The translations under genes and the position numbers were made by a program. 64,000 bases of DNA from Paenilisteria portnoyi (GTDB lineage Bacteria; Bacillota; Bacilli; Lactobacillales; Listeriaceae): positions 62,001 to 126,000 of the forward strand of contig NZ_JAASTT010000005.1 of the NCBI RefSeq assembly GCF_014322795.1. The letters run 5' to 3'. Of the stretch, positions 10,081 through 19,088 are shown in pieces. Each line of letters opens with the position of its first letter. Within the stretch, counting starts at the first letter, position 1. A model generated the notes under the pieces. It was not told where the DNA came from, ran no database searches, and worked only from the letters and a program-made list of their open reading frames with translations.

Positions 10081-10229
10081 CTCTCATTTCCCTCACTCTC
10101 TTTTATAGTCTAAATCTATCATAAAAGACATAGGAACTCAATCCCCTTATGCATTTGTTCACAAATTTGACAAATCCTAATTATCTCGCCTTTAGGAATG
10201 TCTATTTTGCCTACCTACGAAAAATTGAC

Positions 10230-10259
10230 TTGCCTTTCCGAAAGCATACCCAGTATACT
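10230..10259 (+). promoter_or_regulatory. Promoter of the DUF218 gene
   Basis: TTGCCT at 10230-10235 and TATACT at 10254-10259 with 18-base spacing. The start codon is 32 bases downstream of the -10. Prediction from consensus only. Confidence 0.5.
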
Positions 10260-10291
10260 AGGAGTGTAGGTATAGAAAAGAGGTTATAATT

Positions 10292-11323
10292 ATGGTACTC
10301 GCTTATATCGCAGGATTTTTTTTTATTTTATTTTTGATATTATTCATTATTGACAAACGGAGAGTGAGCAACGGCATTTTTCTCACAATCGCATTATTTT
10401 TCACCATTCTTGCCGTGGCGTATGGTTTAATGTCAACGGATAGCAATCTCATAGCGCTCATCGTCGTTGGTGTATTCTTCTTGATTTTGGCGCTTTTCCC
10501 ATTCCTTATCGTCGGTTTGGGCATCGGATTAGTTTATAATGGGCGACTTATGGCGAAGCGCGAAGGTCGGAAAATACCGAATCTACTTACATTATTTGTT
10601 GGCATCATGATTCTTGCGCTCATCGTCCTCATCATATTGCAAATCACGATATTCGACTCGGTTTGGTTAAGTATCTTTTTTACCGCATTATTCTTGATTT
10701 TAGGCTACTTTTCATTCCTACTCTTCAGTTTCCTGACTTCCTCCTATATTTATCAATACAATCGACCGCGCTTACAGCAGGACTTCATCATCGTGTTAGG
10801 GAGCGGCCTGATAGATGGAACCAGAGTCCCCCCACTTCTTGCTAGTCGATTGGACCGAGCCATTGTTTTTTATTATAAACAAGCTGCGAAAAAATTTGCG
10901 CCTCAGATTATCGTGTCTGGCGGTCAGGGGCCTAATGAACTCGTATCCGAAGCTTTCGCGATGAAAAACTACCTTCTTGATAAAGGGATTCCGGAAAATC
11001 ATGTCCTGCTGGAAGATTTGTCAGTCAATACATTGCAAAATATGCGTTTTTCAAAAACTTTAATGGATGATTTAAAACCGAAATACCGTAGCATCTTTGT
11101 CACAAATAATTTCCATCTGTTTCGAGCTAGTCTCTATGCACGGAAGGCTGGATTAAAAAGTCAGGGTATTAGCTCCAAAACAGCACTTTATTATTTACCA
11201 AATGCACTGATGCGTGAATTTATTGCGATTATTGTGATGTATAAAAGATGGCATATTACAGTCACAGTACTTATTTTATTAGGCATGCTAGCCATAGGTA
11301 TTGTTAATATTGCTTTTAGATAA
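10292..11323 (+). CDS. YdcF/SanA-like DUF218 membrane protein
   Basis: Membrane protein of 343 aa with about five hydrophobic segments in the first 150 residues, then a DUF218 (YdcF/SanA/ElyC-type) domain starting at QQDFIIVLGSGLIDGTRVPP and including IIVSGGQGPNEL, SEAFAMKNYLL and ENHVLLEDLSVNTLQN. A final hydrophobic segment ends the protein. DUF218 proteins are linked to envelope processes, but the reaction is not established. The AGAGG site lies 7 bases before the ATG. It stands alone, flanked by a terminator. Confidence 0.85.
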   Translation: MVLAYIAGFFFILFLILFIIDKRRVSNGIFLTIALFFTILAVAYGLMSTDSNLIALIVVGVFFLILALFPFLIVGLGIGLVYNGRLMAKREGRKIPNLLTLFVGIMILALIVLIILQITIFDSVWLSIFFTALFLILGYFSFLLFSFLTSSYIYQYNRPRLQQDFIIVLGSGLIDGTRVPPLLASRLDRAIVFYYKQAAKKFAPQIIVSGGQGPNELVSEAFAMKNYLLDKGIPENHVLLEDLSVNTLQNMRFSKTLMDDLKPKYRSIFVTNNFHLFRASLYARKAGLKSQGISSKTALYYLPNALMREFIAIIVMYKRWHITVTVLILLGMLAIGIVNIAFR

Positions 11324-11332
11324 CTACACAAG

Positions 11333-11376
11333 AATAAGCTAAAACTTACATTTCGGCGTAAGTTTTAGCTTATTTT
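11333..11376. terminator. Bidirectional terminator
   Basis: Perfect 17-bp stem (11333-11349 with 11358-11374), loop of 8, and T-runs on both strands, between the convergent DUF218 and phosphatase genes. Confidence 0.92.
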
Positions 11377-12054
11377 TTACACGTTCTCAATAAAATGAGA
11401 TGTATCGTTCAGGCGCTCAATTTTGAATAGGCCGTTTTCATAGGTAAGGACCGTCACGCTAGCGTTATCTAGCACGAAATCGGCTTTCACGCTTGGCTCT
11501 AGTTCATGTACAATGTTTCGTATTGTATTGCCATGTGCCACAATCAGCACATTACCACCCGTTTCCCGATGCGCATTGACCACATGCAGAAAACCTTGCT
11601 CCACACGATTCCAAAATGTCATAAAATCCTCTGCATCATGCGTCGGATCAGCGACTTTCGTACCGTTCATCGTCTCGCGCACATTTGCCTTAGCGTAAAG
11701 TTCTGCTTTTGAGGCGAATCCCATCTTTTTAGCAACCCGGTCCCACGTCATCGCACTCGCATCGCCTTCAAATGAGCCGAAAAAAGTTTCCCGGAATTCA
11801 CTGCGTGGCTCTAGCGTTAAACCAAAACCATGTTTATTTTCCTTTAAAATAAGCTCTGCCGTCGCAATCGTACGGTGCAAATCACTGGAGTATGCTGCAA
11901 CAAACTCTGTATCCGCAAGACCCCGACCGCTCGCTTTTACAATTTCTGTTCCCTCGGGAGTTAATGGTGAATCTGCCCAACCTTGCATTTTCTCATATTT
12001 ATTTAAATACGTTTGACCGTGACGCACAAAATACAGTGATAATGGTTTATTCAT
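11377..12054 (-). CDS. Histidine phosphatase (phosphoglycerate mutase) family protein
   Basis: Cytoplasmic histidine phosphatase of 225 aa. The phospho-accepting motif is VRHGQTYLNK near the N-terminus, the second catalytic His is in VAHGNTIRNIV, and the acidic residue motif is SEFRETFFGSFEG. This branch includes broad-specificity phosphatases; it is not the glycolytic GpmA, which is encoded elsewhere in the window (53487-54176). I start at the ATG at 12054 with GGAGGG upstream; the longer reading from 12090 begins before that site. Confidence 0.88.
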   Translation of the reverse strand: MNKPLSLYFVRHGQTYLNKYEKMQGWADSPLTPEGTEIVKASGRGLADTEFVAAYSSDLHRTIATAELILKENKHGFGLTLEPRSEFRETFFGSFEGDASAMTWDRVAKKMGFASKAELYAKANVRETMNGTKVADPTHDAEDFMTFWNRVEQGFLHVVNAHRETGGNVLIVAHGNTIRNIVHELEPSVKADFVLDNASVTVLTYENGLFKIERLNDTSHFIENV

Positions 12055-12129
12055 TCCGTTTCCCTCCAAATCGATATGTCCTTCTTTCATTACTATACCA
12101 TATTTGGAAGGTTCTAAAAAATAATAGAG

Positions 12130-13188
12130 CTAGCTTATTTTACTGGTTTTAGCCGCTTCCATCCGATTTTCCACCATGCGATTCGCCGCTTCTGCTGGTG
12201 TCACTTGTTCCATTTTTGCAATTTCAAATACTTTTCCAATCTGATCATAAATTTCACCGATTTTCTTTTGCGCGCGTGCTTCGTTATATGTGTTCAGTTC
12301 ATCGGCAATATTGATAACTCCGCCAGCGTTGACAATGTAATCTGGCGCGTATAGAATGCCTTCGTTTGCCAGCATTTCCCCGTGTTTCGTCGCATCCAAC
12401 AGTTGATTGTTAGCGCTACCACAAACAGCCGCAACTTTTAACTTAGGAATCGTTTCATCGTTCAAAATACCACCCAGTGCACATGGCGTAAAAATATCTG
12501 CTTCGACATCATAAATATCCGCTGATGCCACTGCTTTCGCACCAAACTGCGTCACAGCACGATTTACGGCTTCGGTATTAATGTCCGTCACGATCAAGTT
12601 CGCGCCGTCTTCATGAAGCAATCGGCATAGCGCAAAAGCAACATTTCCAACGCCTTGTACCGCGATTGTTTTATTTGCTAAAGAATCTGTTCCAAAAACT
12701 TCTAAAGCTGTGCGTCTCATCGCGCTATAAACGCCGAATGCTGTCATCGGACTCGGGTTTCCAGATGAGCCAAAACGCTCGGATATTCCCGTCACATGTT
12801 TCGTTTCTTCATGCACTAAATCCATATCAGCTACTGTGATACCAACGTCTTCCGCGATAATATAGCTTCCGTTTAGTCGCTCCACATAGCGTCCTAACGC
12901 GCGGAACATCTCCTCTGATTTATCCTTTTTCGGATCACCAATAATAACCGTTTTTCCGCCGCCAAGGGGAAGTCCGGCAGCTGCGTTTTTATATGTCATG
13001 CCCCGAGCCAAGCGGAGTACATCCTGAAGCGCCTCTTCCTCTGTTTCATAAGGCCACATCCGGCATCCACCAAGCGCTGGACCGAGCGTCGTATCATGTA
13101 TCGCGATAATCGCTTTTAACCCTGAAGCCTTATCGTGACAAAAAACAACCTGTTCATAATCATACTTTTCCATATCCTCAAACAACAT
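12130..13188 (-). CDS. Leucine dehydrogenase (Glu/Leu/Phe/Val dehydrogenase family)
   Basis: NAD-dependent oxidative deamination of branched-chain amino acids, cytoplasmic. The glycine-rich catalytic segment has Lys67 ([10 protein letters not shown]) and Lys79 ([10 protein letters not shown]). The Rossmann motif is GVGNVAFAL, followed by [12 protein letters not shown] typical of leucine dehydrogenases. Length 352 aa is slightly under the usual 360-366. The start has an excellent GGAGG site. It is monocistronic, not linked to a bkd cluster. A cre-like sequence lies upstream (13305-13320), so carbon control is possible. Confidence 0.92.
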   Translation of the reverse strand: MLFEDMEKYDYEQVVFCHDKASGLKAIIAIHDTTLGPALGGCRMWPYETEEEALQDVLRLARGMTYKNAAAGLPLGGGKTVIIGDPKKDKSEEMFRALGRYVERLNGSYIIAEDVGITVADMDLVHEETKHVTGISERFGSSGNPSPMTAFGVYSAMRRTALEVFGTDSLANKTIAVQGVGNVAFALCRLLHEDGANLIVTDINTEAVNRAVTQFGAKAVASADIYDVEADIFTPCALGGILNDETIPKLKVAAVCGSANNQLLDATKHGEMLANEGILYAPDYIVNAGGVINIADELNTYNEARAQKKIGEIYDQIGKVFEIAKMEQVTPAEAANRMVENRMEAAKTSKIS

Positions 13189-13304
13189 TGCAATCCCTCC
13201 TCATATCTTCTCTCTTATTATACGAAATGAGACAATTGAAGGGAAATTTTTAGATTATATATAACATTTTTCATACTTTATATCCAAATGCACGACAAAA
13301 GACA

Positions 13305-13320
13305 TAGAAAGCGCTTACTT
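13305..13320. promoter_or_regulatory. Possible CcpA (cre) site upstream of leucine dehydrogenase
   Basis: TAGAAAGCGCTTACTT resembles the cre consensus around the AAGCGCTT core but misses the outer TG/CA bases. It lies about 120 bases before the start codon. The rest of the 262-base gap between this gene and the DUF2653 gene shows no gene. Confidence 0.3.
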
Positions 13321-13450
13321 AAAAAGGACAAAAAAAGGCGGATAAACCTGGGTATAAATCATTACTTTCCGTTATTTTTGTAATATTGCCGTTAGCACTA
13401 ATACATAAAAAAGAGACGCCTGTCAAAGACGCCTTCTCCCTTATTGCGTT

Positions 13451-14215
13451 CTATTCAGTTACTATCGCTGTGATTCCTTCCGTTTCAGAGAATCGTAATT
13501 CTAAGCCACAGTTTGGATCGAAATGGGCTTCTTTTGTCGCCCAGTAGCGGATAGCTTGGATGAGTGAAAAGTGATCTAAAGCCTGAACTAGTGTATTGTT
13601 TTTCATGACATCTGCGCCGAAACCTTTTTGATCGTCATATGTCAAAATAACTTCTACGTCCTCTAATTGTAAGCCTTTTTCGTGTGTGAAGAAATGGATG
13701 ACCGCGTTGGAAATATTTCCTTCGTCGAGAACAATCGTGCTATTCCCAGTTTCCTGTGTTGCATTCGTCGTTCCTTGGTGATCGAAAACATTCGCTTGTG
13801 GCTTCGGATTATTACGGTTACGCCATTTTTGGAAGAGATAAATCAATAGGCGGATGATGACAATAATCGCGATAACGTTGATAATTAGGGCTAAAATATC
13901 GCCGAATGCGCCCATATTGCCGAGCATACTACCGAATAGTAGACCCGCTAAGCCACCAAACATTAGGCCGCCCCAGAAGCCACGATTGGATTTTTTGGCA
14001 GTTTGGTTATTTGTTGCTTTGTTTGTCGTGCTGTTGTTATTTCGTTTGACCTGGTTATTATTTGGTCGGTAAGATCGACTTGGCGAGCGGTAGCCCTTGG
14101 CGTGCGCCTCACTTACTTGTTCATATTTTGACGGCATGATTGTGTTGTATGTCACGGTACCCAGTGGTGAAAAAACGAGCATCATTGACATCACGAAAAA
14201 AAGTAATTTCTTCAA
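13451..14215 (-). CDS. Tim44-like membrane protein with C-terminal DUF2653 (YxcD-like) domain
   Basis: Secreted or membrane protein of 254 aa, function unknown. A signal-like hydrophobic start (KKLLFFVMSMMLVFSP) is followed by an Arg/Ser/Asn-rich spacer, a glycine-zipper hydrophobic part (GFWGGLMFGGLAGLLFGSML) and a second transmembrane segment ending RLLIYLFQKW, as in bacterial Tim44-like proteins. The last 90 residues (VEVILTYDDQKGFGADV, QAIRYWATKEAHFDP) resemble DUF2653. The TTG at 14215 is the start because AGGAGG lies 7 bases upstream; the longer reading runs through the riboswitch. Transcription starts at the promoter 14424-14452 and passes the manganese riboswitch, so expression should rise with Mn2+. 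Confidence 0.75.
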   Translation of the reverse strand: MKKLLFFVMSMMLVFSPLGTVTYNTIMPSKYEQVSEAHAKGYRSPSRSYRPNNNQVKRNNNSTTNKATNNQTAKKSNRGFWGGLMFGGLAGLLFGSMLGNMGAFGDILALIINVIAIIVIIRLLIYLFQKWRNRNNPKPQANVFDHQGTTNATQETGNSTIVLDEGNISNAVIHFFTHEKGLQLEDVEVILTYDDQKGFGADVMKNNTLVQALDHFSLIQAIRYWATKEAHFDPNCGLELRFSETEGITAIVTE

Positions 14216-14285
14216 TAGTTTTCCTCCTGTTTTGACTAGATTGTTCGCATCAACTTGCCTGAGCGTTCTGCCATTTAAGCGCAAT

Positions 14286-14397
14286 AAAAAGACCTCACGA
14301 ATAAACGTAAGGTCTCGCAAACAATCGACAAAAATTGCTAACAATGCCGGGGTTTTATCCCGTACTGACGACATTGCTATACTGCTACTCCCCTTAT
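14286..14397 (-). promoter_or_regulatory. yybP-ykoY (Mn2+) riboswitch with terminator
   Basis: Read on the minus strand, the segment has the conserved yybP-ykoY blocks in order: AAGGGGAGTAG (14395-14385), CAATGTCGTCAGTACGGG, CCCCGGCATTGTTAGCA and GCGAGACCTTACG (14318-14306). These match the Mn2+ riboswitch architecture, P1 being formed by AAGGGGAGT with GAGACCTT. The 3' strand of P1 is also the 5' arm of a terminator (GACCTTACG at 14314-14306 with CGTGAGGTC at 14299-14291, then five Ts). Mn2+ binding, by stabilising P1, should therefore prevent termination (an ON switch). Confidence 0.88.
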
Positions 14398-14423
14398 CGG
14401 GCGTACTGATTTTGAATAAGGTA

Positions 14424-14452
14424 AGTATAGTATACTACGCTGGGTTTCGCAA
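14424..14452 (-). promoter_or_regulatory. Promoter of the Mn riboswitch/DUF2653 unit
   Basis: TTGCGA (14452-14447) and TATACT (14429-14424) with 17-base spacing, placing the start about 20 bases before the aptamer. Confidence 0.7.
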
Positions 14453-14464
14453 GTTATTGAGCTT

Positions 14465-15514
14465 TTATTCTTTGAAAAAAACGACTTTATTCTGCTCGCC
14501 TGCTTCGATTAGGGCTTCAATTAAGCGGAGAACGCGGTGTACTTCGTCATTTTTTACGATAGGCTCTGCTTCGGCATTTAGGACTGCTGCAAAATTATCG
14601 TAGAAACCGGACATATCGGCTGCTACCGGCGTGATTGGGCTTCTCGTTGTGGATTCTTCGGATGGTGGTGCCATTGTTTTTGTGAGGCCTTGACCTGCTT
14701 GGATTGGCGTTGGCTCGACTTTGGCAACGGTCCGATCTGGTGCGATAATTTCACCGCTTAAATCCCAGTCTTCGATGACGGCTGTGCCTTCTGTGCCCTT
14801 AACGTACCAGCGTGGCAGTTTAACATAGTTGGTTGTGCCGACTTCGATTAGGGCTGTGACGCCGTTTTCGAATGTGATGAAGCTTGTAAATCCGTCATCA
14901 ACTTCATCGCCAAGAATGTAGCTTAAGTTCGCTGATACAGTCTTGATTTTGCTGTCGGTCATGAATAGGAGTTGATCAAGTAAGTGTACGCCCCAATCAA
15001 GTACCATGCCGCCACCTTGTTCTTTGAGATGGCGCCAATCACCAGGGATTCCGTTTGCGCCTTGTACGCGGGACTCAACATGAAATACGTTGCCGATTTG
15101 GGCTTCTTTTTGAACCATGTCGCGTACGATTAGAAAGTCAGAATCCCAGCGTCTATTTTGGTGAACCATGAATGTTCGGTTTTCTTTTTTGGCAACCGTG
15201 AGAATGGCTTCTAAATCGCTACTCGTGATCGTGACTGGCTTCTCACAAACCACGTCTTTACCAGCTTCTAGCGCTTGGATTGCGAGATCTTTATGACTAT
15301 CATTCGGTGTCGCGATTAGTACTGCGTCTACTTTTTCGTCAGCAAGTACGACTTCGAAGCTTGGATACGTTTCAAGACCTTTTTCCGTGGCTGCTTGAAT
15401 GCGGTCGGGTGCAATATCGTAGACGCCTGTCACAGTGATTCCGCTAGCTGCGCCAATAAGTTCAACGTGATAACTGCCCATACCGCCAAAACCGATGATA
15501 ACTAAATTTTTCAT
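14465..15514 (-). CDS. Gfo/Idh/MocA family oxidoreductase
   Basis: NAD(P)-dependent sugar or polyol dehydrogenase, 349 aa, cytoplasmic. The Rossmann start is VIIGFGGMGSYHVELIG and the catalytic-type CEKPVTI motif is present. Its ATG overlaps the TAA of the preceding isomerase gene (TAATG at 15516-15512). It is the last gene of the five-gene operon. The substrate is not evident; myo-inositol-like or keto-glucose compounds are possible. No terminator separates it from the riboswitch promoter downstream. Confidence 0.88.
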   Translation of the reverse strand: MKNLVIIGFGGMGSYHVELIGAASGITVTGVYDIAPDRIQAATEKGLETYPSFEVVLADEKVDAVLIATPNDSHKDLAIQALEAGKDVVCEKPVTITSSDLEAILTVAKKENRTFMVHQNRRWDSDFLIVRDMVQKEAQIGNVFHVESRVQGANGIPGDWRHLKEQGGGMVLDWGVHLLDQLLFMTDSKIKTVSANLSYILGDEVDDGFTSFITFENGVTALIEVGTTNYVKLPRWYVKGTEGTAVIEDWDLSGEIIAPDRTVAKVEPTPIQAGQGLTKTMAPPSEESTTRSPITPVAADMSGFYDNFAAVLNAEAEPIVKNDEVHRVLRLIEALIEAGEQNKVVFFKE

Positions 15515-16482
15515 TACGCCCACCACATGTCTAGTGGTTCGTCTTTGATTAAGATGGTTTGCAAATTCGTCACGGCACGCTGGAAGCCTTCGTCGATTGA
15601 CATCAGCGGATCTTCATGCTCGATGCTGACAACGTAATCGTAGCCGAACGTGCGCAGGGCACTCATCATATCAGACCATTCTTTCACGCTATGCCCGCAA
15701 CCAACTGAGCGGAACGTCCACGCGCGTGTTTGGACATCGCCGTACGGTTGCATATCGAGCAGGCCGTAGCGGTTGATGTTGTCTTGGTCAAGGTATGTGT
15801 CTTTGGCGTGGAAATGGTGAATCGCACCTTCTTTACCGAGAATCTTGATTGCGCCAACGGGATCGATGCCTTGCCACCAGAGATGACTTGGATCGAGATT
15901 CGCGCCAATTGCTGGACTCGTTGCTGTGCGCAGTTCTAAGAGCGTATGCGGCGTGTGAACAAGGAATCCGCCGTGAAGTTCGATGCCGATTTTGACGTCG
16001 TATTCTTCTGCTAAACGCCCAATTTCTTTCCAATAAGGGATTAACTTTTCTTCCCATTGCCATTTTTTGATATCGCTGTAAACCGTTGGCCAAGGCGCTA
16101 CTGGCCAGTTCGGAGCTTTCGCCTCATCACTGTCACCCGCTGTCCCTGAGAACGTGTTCACGACTGGTACGCCCATCATCGATGCCAAACGGATCGATTT
16201 CCGCAAAATGTCATCGGCCGCGCGCGCTTCTTCTGGATCTGGTGAAATCGGATTATCATGACAACTAAACGCACTAATGATTAAACCACGATCTTCAAAT
16301 TTCTTCAAATAAGCCAAACGTGCTTCTTCGCTTGCGAGTAATTCGTCGGTTGGGCAATGATGGTTTCCAGGATTCCCACCTGTGCCAATTTCTACTGCGC
16401 CAAGTCCTGCGGCTGCTACCTTGTCCAACATTTCATCCAAACTTAAATTTGCAAATAGTGGTGTAAATACGCCTAATTTCAT
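15514..16482 (-). CDS. Sugar phosphate isomerase/epimerase (AP-endonuclease 2-like TIM barrel)
   Basis: Protein of 322 aa with the xylose isomerase-like TIM-barrel pattern: MKLGVFTPLFANLSLDEML at the start, GAVEIGTGGNPG, GIELHGGFLVH, IGANLDPSHLWWQG and VSIEHEDPL, which supply metal-binding Glu, Asp and His residues. Such enzymes isomerise or epimerise keto-sugars or inosose-type compounds. Fourth gene of the operon, starting 2 bases after the ThuA stop. Confidence 0.86.
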   Translation of the reverse strand: MKLGVFTPLFANLSLDEMLDKVAAAGLGAVEIGTGGNPGNHHCPTDELLASEEARLAYLKKFEDRGLIISAFSCHDNPISPDPEEARAADDILRKSIRLASMMGVPVVNTFSGTAGDSDEAKAPNWPVAPWPTVYSDIKKWQWEEKLIPYWKEIGRLAEEYDVKIGIELHGGFLVHTPHTLLELRTATSPAIGANLDPSHLWWQGIDPVGAIKILGKEGAIHHFHAKDTYLDQDNINRYGLLDMQPYGDVQTRAWTFRSVGCGHSVKEWSDMMSALRTFGYDYVVSIEHEDPLMSIDEGFQRAVTNLQTILIKDEPLDMWWA

Positions 16483-16483
16483 G

Positions 16484-17206
16484 TTATTTTCCTCCGATCT
16501 TTTCTAATGGTTCTGCGTTACCGTATTTTGGATATACCCATGAAGTCGGGGCACACCAGTTGACGCCGTTCGTAATGACTTTTTGAATGTCTTCGTTATG
16601 GTACGTTGGATACGTTTCGTGACCCGGCTGGAAGTAGAAAATCTTGCCGTTACCGCGTTTATACGTGGCGCCACTGCGGAATACGTGTCCGCCTTCGAAC
16701 CAGCTGATAAAAATCAATTCTTCAGGAGCAGGAACGTCGAAATGCTCGCCGTACATCTCCTCTTTTTCAAGGTCGATATATTCAGGAACGCCAGCTGTAA
16801 TCGGGTGATTCGGTGCCACGACCCAAAGCCGTTCTTTCTCGTCCGCTTCACGCCATTTTAAATCACAACTTGTACCCATGAGCTTCATGAAAATTCGCGA
16901 CATGTGCCCAGAGTGCAAAACAACCAAGCCCATTCCTTCCAAAACTCGCTTATGGATGCGGTTCACGATTTCCTCCTCGACCTGATCATGCGCGATGTGT
17001 CCCCACCAAACGAGCACATCTGTATCTGCCAAAACTGCCTCGGTTAAACCGTGCTCTGGCTCGTCTAGCGTCGCCGTTTTGGCATCGAGTCCTGACGCTT
17101 TTAAAAAGCTCGCAATTTGACCGTGAATGCCATCTGGATAAATTGCGGCAACTTCTTCGCTCTCTTTTTCATGGCGAAATTCATTCCAAACCGTTACTTT
17201 CGTCAT
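16484..17206 (-). CDS. ThuA-like domain protein
   Basis: A 240-aa member of the ThuA family (trehalose utilisation, class I glutamine amidotransferase-like fold). Typical blocks are [43 protein letters not shown] and [21 protein letters not shown]. In Rhizobium, ThuA acts with the dehydrogenase ThuB on keto-trehalose; a related role on a 3-keto-sugar is a reasonable guess here. Third gene of the operon; its ATG overlaps the preceding TAA (TAATG at 17208-17204). Confidence 0.87.
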   Translation of the reverse strand: MTKVTVWNEFRHEKESEEVAAIYPDGIHGQIASFLKASGLDAKTATLDEPEHGLTEAVLADTDVLVWWGHIAHDQVEEEIVNRIHKRVLEGMGLVVLHSGHMSRIFMKLMGTSCDLKWREADEKERLWVVAPNHPITAGVPEYIDLEKEEMYGEHFDVPAPEELIFISWFEGGHVFRSGATYKRGNGKIFYFQPGHETYPTYHNEDIQKVITNGVNWCAPTSWVYPKYGNAEPLEKIGGK

Positions 17207-17943
17207 TATTTGCCCACCATCTTTCTTAAGTTCTTCAAGCCAATTTCCACACTCACAAGCGGTGCCTTTTCAAATGCTTCCTGCTCAATCACAAACCACT
17301 TCACGCCGTTTTGTTCTGCGAGTTCTGCAAAACGCCTCACAGCCAATACACCGTTGCCGATCTCCGTACTTTCGATTGGCGCACGTTTCATATCTTTTAA
17401 GTGAATGAGCGGCATCCGGTCGGCCCAACGCTCCATATATGGCACCACGTCAACGCCCGCATGATGCACCCAATACGTATCCAGCTCGACTTCCAAGCCA
17501 TGCACGCCCGCTAACAACACGTCCAAAATGTAGTCATTGCCCAACTTTTCAAACTCATGTGCATGGTTATGATACACGAAATGCAGTCCAGCCGCGCGAA
17601 TTTTGTCGGAAATTACACGTAGCGACTTCGCAAATTCAATCCACTCCGCCTCCGTCTCAAAATCCGCATAAGGACAAACGAGGTAGTCATTTCCAAGCTC
17701 CTTTTCAAAAGCAATCACCGCGTCGAGCTCATCGCGCAACCGCTCATACGGAATATGCGAGCCCGCAATCCCAAGCCCGAGTTCCGCCAATTTTGCCTTC
17801 AAATCCGCCGCTGACTTGTCGTAATAACCCGCGAATTCCACGCCATCATATCCCATCTCAGCAAGGTGTTCCAGCGTTCCGAAGAAATCCTCTGCGCACG
17901 CGTCCTGCACACTCCACAACTGAATTGCAATCGGCGTTGTCAT
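17206..17943 (-). CDS. Sugar phosphate isomerase/epimerase
   Basis: A 245-aa TIM-barrel protein of the AP-endonuclease 2-like superfamily, shorter than its neighbour at 15514-16482. Motifs: [56 protein letters not shown] and [12 protein letters not shown]. The Glu/Asp/His residues are those expected to bind a divalent metal. Second gene of the operon; its ATG overlaps the upstream TGA (ATGA at 17943-17940). Confidence 0.87.
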   Translation of the reverse strand: MTTPIAIQLWSVQDACAEDFFGTLEHLAEMGYDGVEFAGYYDKSAADLKAKLAELGLGIAGSHIPYERLRDELDAVIAFEKELGNDYLVCPYADFETEAEWIEFAKSLRVISDKIRAAGLHFVYHNHAHEFEKLGNDYILDVLLAGVHGLEVELDTYWVHHAGVDVVPYMERWADRMPLIHLKDMKRAPIESTEIGNGVLAVRRFAELAEQNGVKWFVIEQEAFEKAPLVSVEIGLKNLRKMVGK

Positions 17944-19016
17944 TGGAAAAACACCGGTTGGCCCGTCTTCGAAGACTCATAAATCGCCTCTAAAATTTGC
18001 GTCACGACAAGCGCCTGCTCCGGTTTCACAACAGGATCCGTTCCGTTCAAAATACTATCAATCCACTGTTGCGCCTCAAGTTCTGCCGGATCATCGCCCG
18101 CTCCATCGTAAAAGTCAACACCGCCAACCTCAAGCTCAATCTCCGTTTGATGCGTTTGACCATGCGATTCGCCGTTAATCCGCAAACCGTCTTCCATGTC
18201 CGCGCCACCTTCCGTCCCGCAAAGCGTCGTCATCGCCTCGCCAACATCCAGCGTATTCAGCGCCCAGCTTGATTCGAGCACAATCGTCGCCCCATTTTCC
18301 ATCGTGATGAAACCAAACGCCGAGTCCTCCACGGTAAACTTCGACGGTTCCCAAGGTCCCCACGCGTTCGCCGAATTCGCGCGTTGTGACAACTTGTGAT
18401 ACGCGTTCCCAACCACATATTTCGGCTTATAATTATCCATCATCCAAAGCGTCAAATCGAGCGCATGCGTCCCAATATCGATCAGCGGGCCACCACCTTG
18501 CGCCTCCTCATCCAAGAACACACCCCAAGTCGGAACCGCGCGACGACGAATCGCTTTTGCCTTCGCGTAATAAATCTCGCCCAATTCGTTATTCTCACAA
18601 ACCTCATGCAAAAATTGCGAATCTTTCCGGAACCGATTTTGATACCCAATCGTCAATTTCTTCCCCGTTTTCACGCTAGCATCAATCATCGCTTGCGCTT
18701 CTGCCGTTGTTTTCGCCATTGGTTTCTCGCACATCACATGTTTCCCAGCTTCCATCGCCGCAATCGAAATCTCCGCATGTGAAATATTCGGCGTACAAAC
18801 ATGAATCACATCGATCGTTTTATCTGCCAATAATTCCTTATAATCCGTGTATACGCTTGCATCTGTCGTCCCAAAATCCACTTTCGCCTTCTCCGCACGT
18901 TCCACGACGATATCACAAAACGCGACCATTTCTGCTTCTGCCACACTCGCCAAACTCGGCATATGTTTCCCATTTGCAATACCGCCACAGCCTATAATTC
19001 CAATTTTTAAAGTCAT
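17940..19016 (-). CDS. Gfo/Idh/MocA family oxidoreductase
   Basis: Dehydrogenase of 358 aa, first gene of the ketosugar-type operon. Rossmann start MTLKIGIIGCGGIANGKHMPSL, then VMCEKPMAKT with the catalytic Lys, and GGPLIDIGTHALDLTLWMM with the metal/substrate His residues. GGAGG lies 7 bases before the ATG at 19016, so the longer reading to 19055 is not used. It sits 72 bases downstream of an AraC-type gene that is probably its regulator. Confidence 0.88.
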   Translation of the reverse strand: MTLKIGIIGCGGIANGKHMPSLASVAEAEMVAFCDIVVERAEKAKVDFGTTDASVYTDYKELLADKTIDVIHVCTPNISHAEISIAAMEAGKHVMCEKPMAKTTAEAQAMIDASVKTGKKLTIGYQNRFRKDSQFLHEVCENNELGEIYYAKAKAIRRRAVPTWGVFLDEEAQGGGPLIDIGTHALDLTLWMMDNYKPKYVVGNAYHKLSQRANSANAWGPWEPSKFTVEDSAFGFITMENGATIVLESSWALNTLDVGEAMTTLCGTEGGADMEDGLRINGESHGQTHQTEIELEVGGVDFYDGAGDDPAELEAQQWIDSILNGTDPVVKPEQALVVTQILEAIYESSKTGQPVFFQ

Positions 19017-19088
19017 CAAAAAACCTCCATTTGTTTTATTATCTCCATGATACAAAACAAACCGAGGTTTTTCTTCCTACTTTATTGC

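Noticed and set aside
13406-13440. Possible terminator near the end of the DUF2653 gene
   Set aside because: The AGACGCC copies are direct, not inverted, repeats and do not form a proper stem.
14216-14374. N-terminal extension of the DUF2653 protein
   Set aside because: It runs through the riboswitch and its terminator; AGGAGG before the TTG at 14215 fixes the start.
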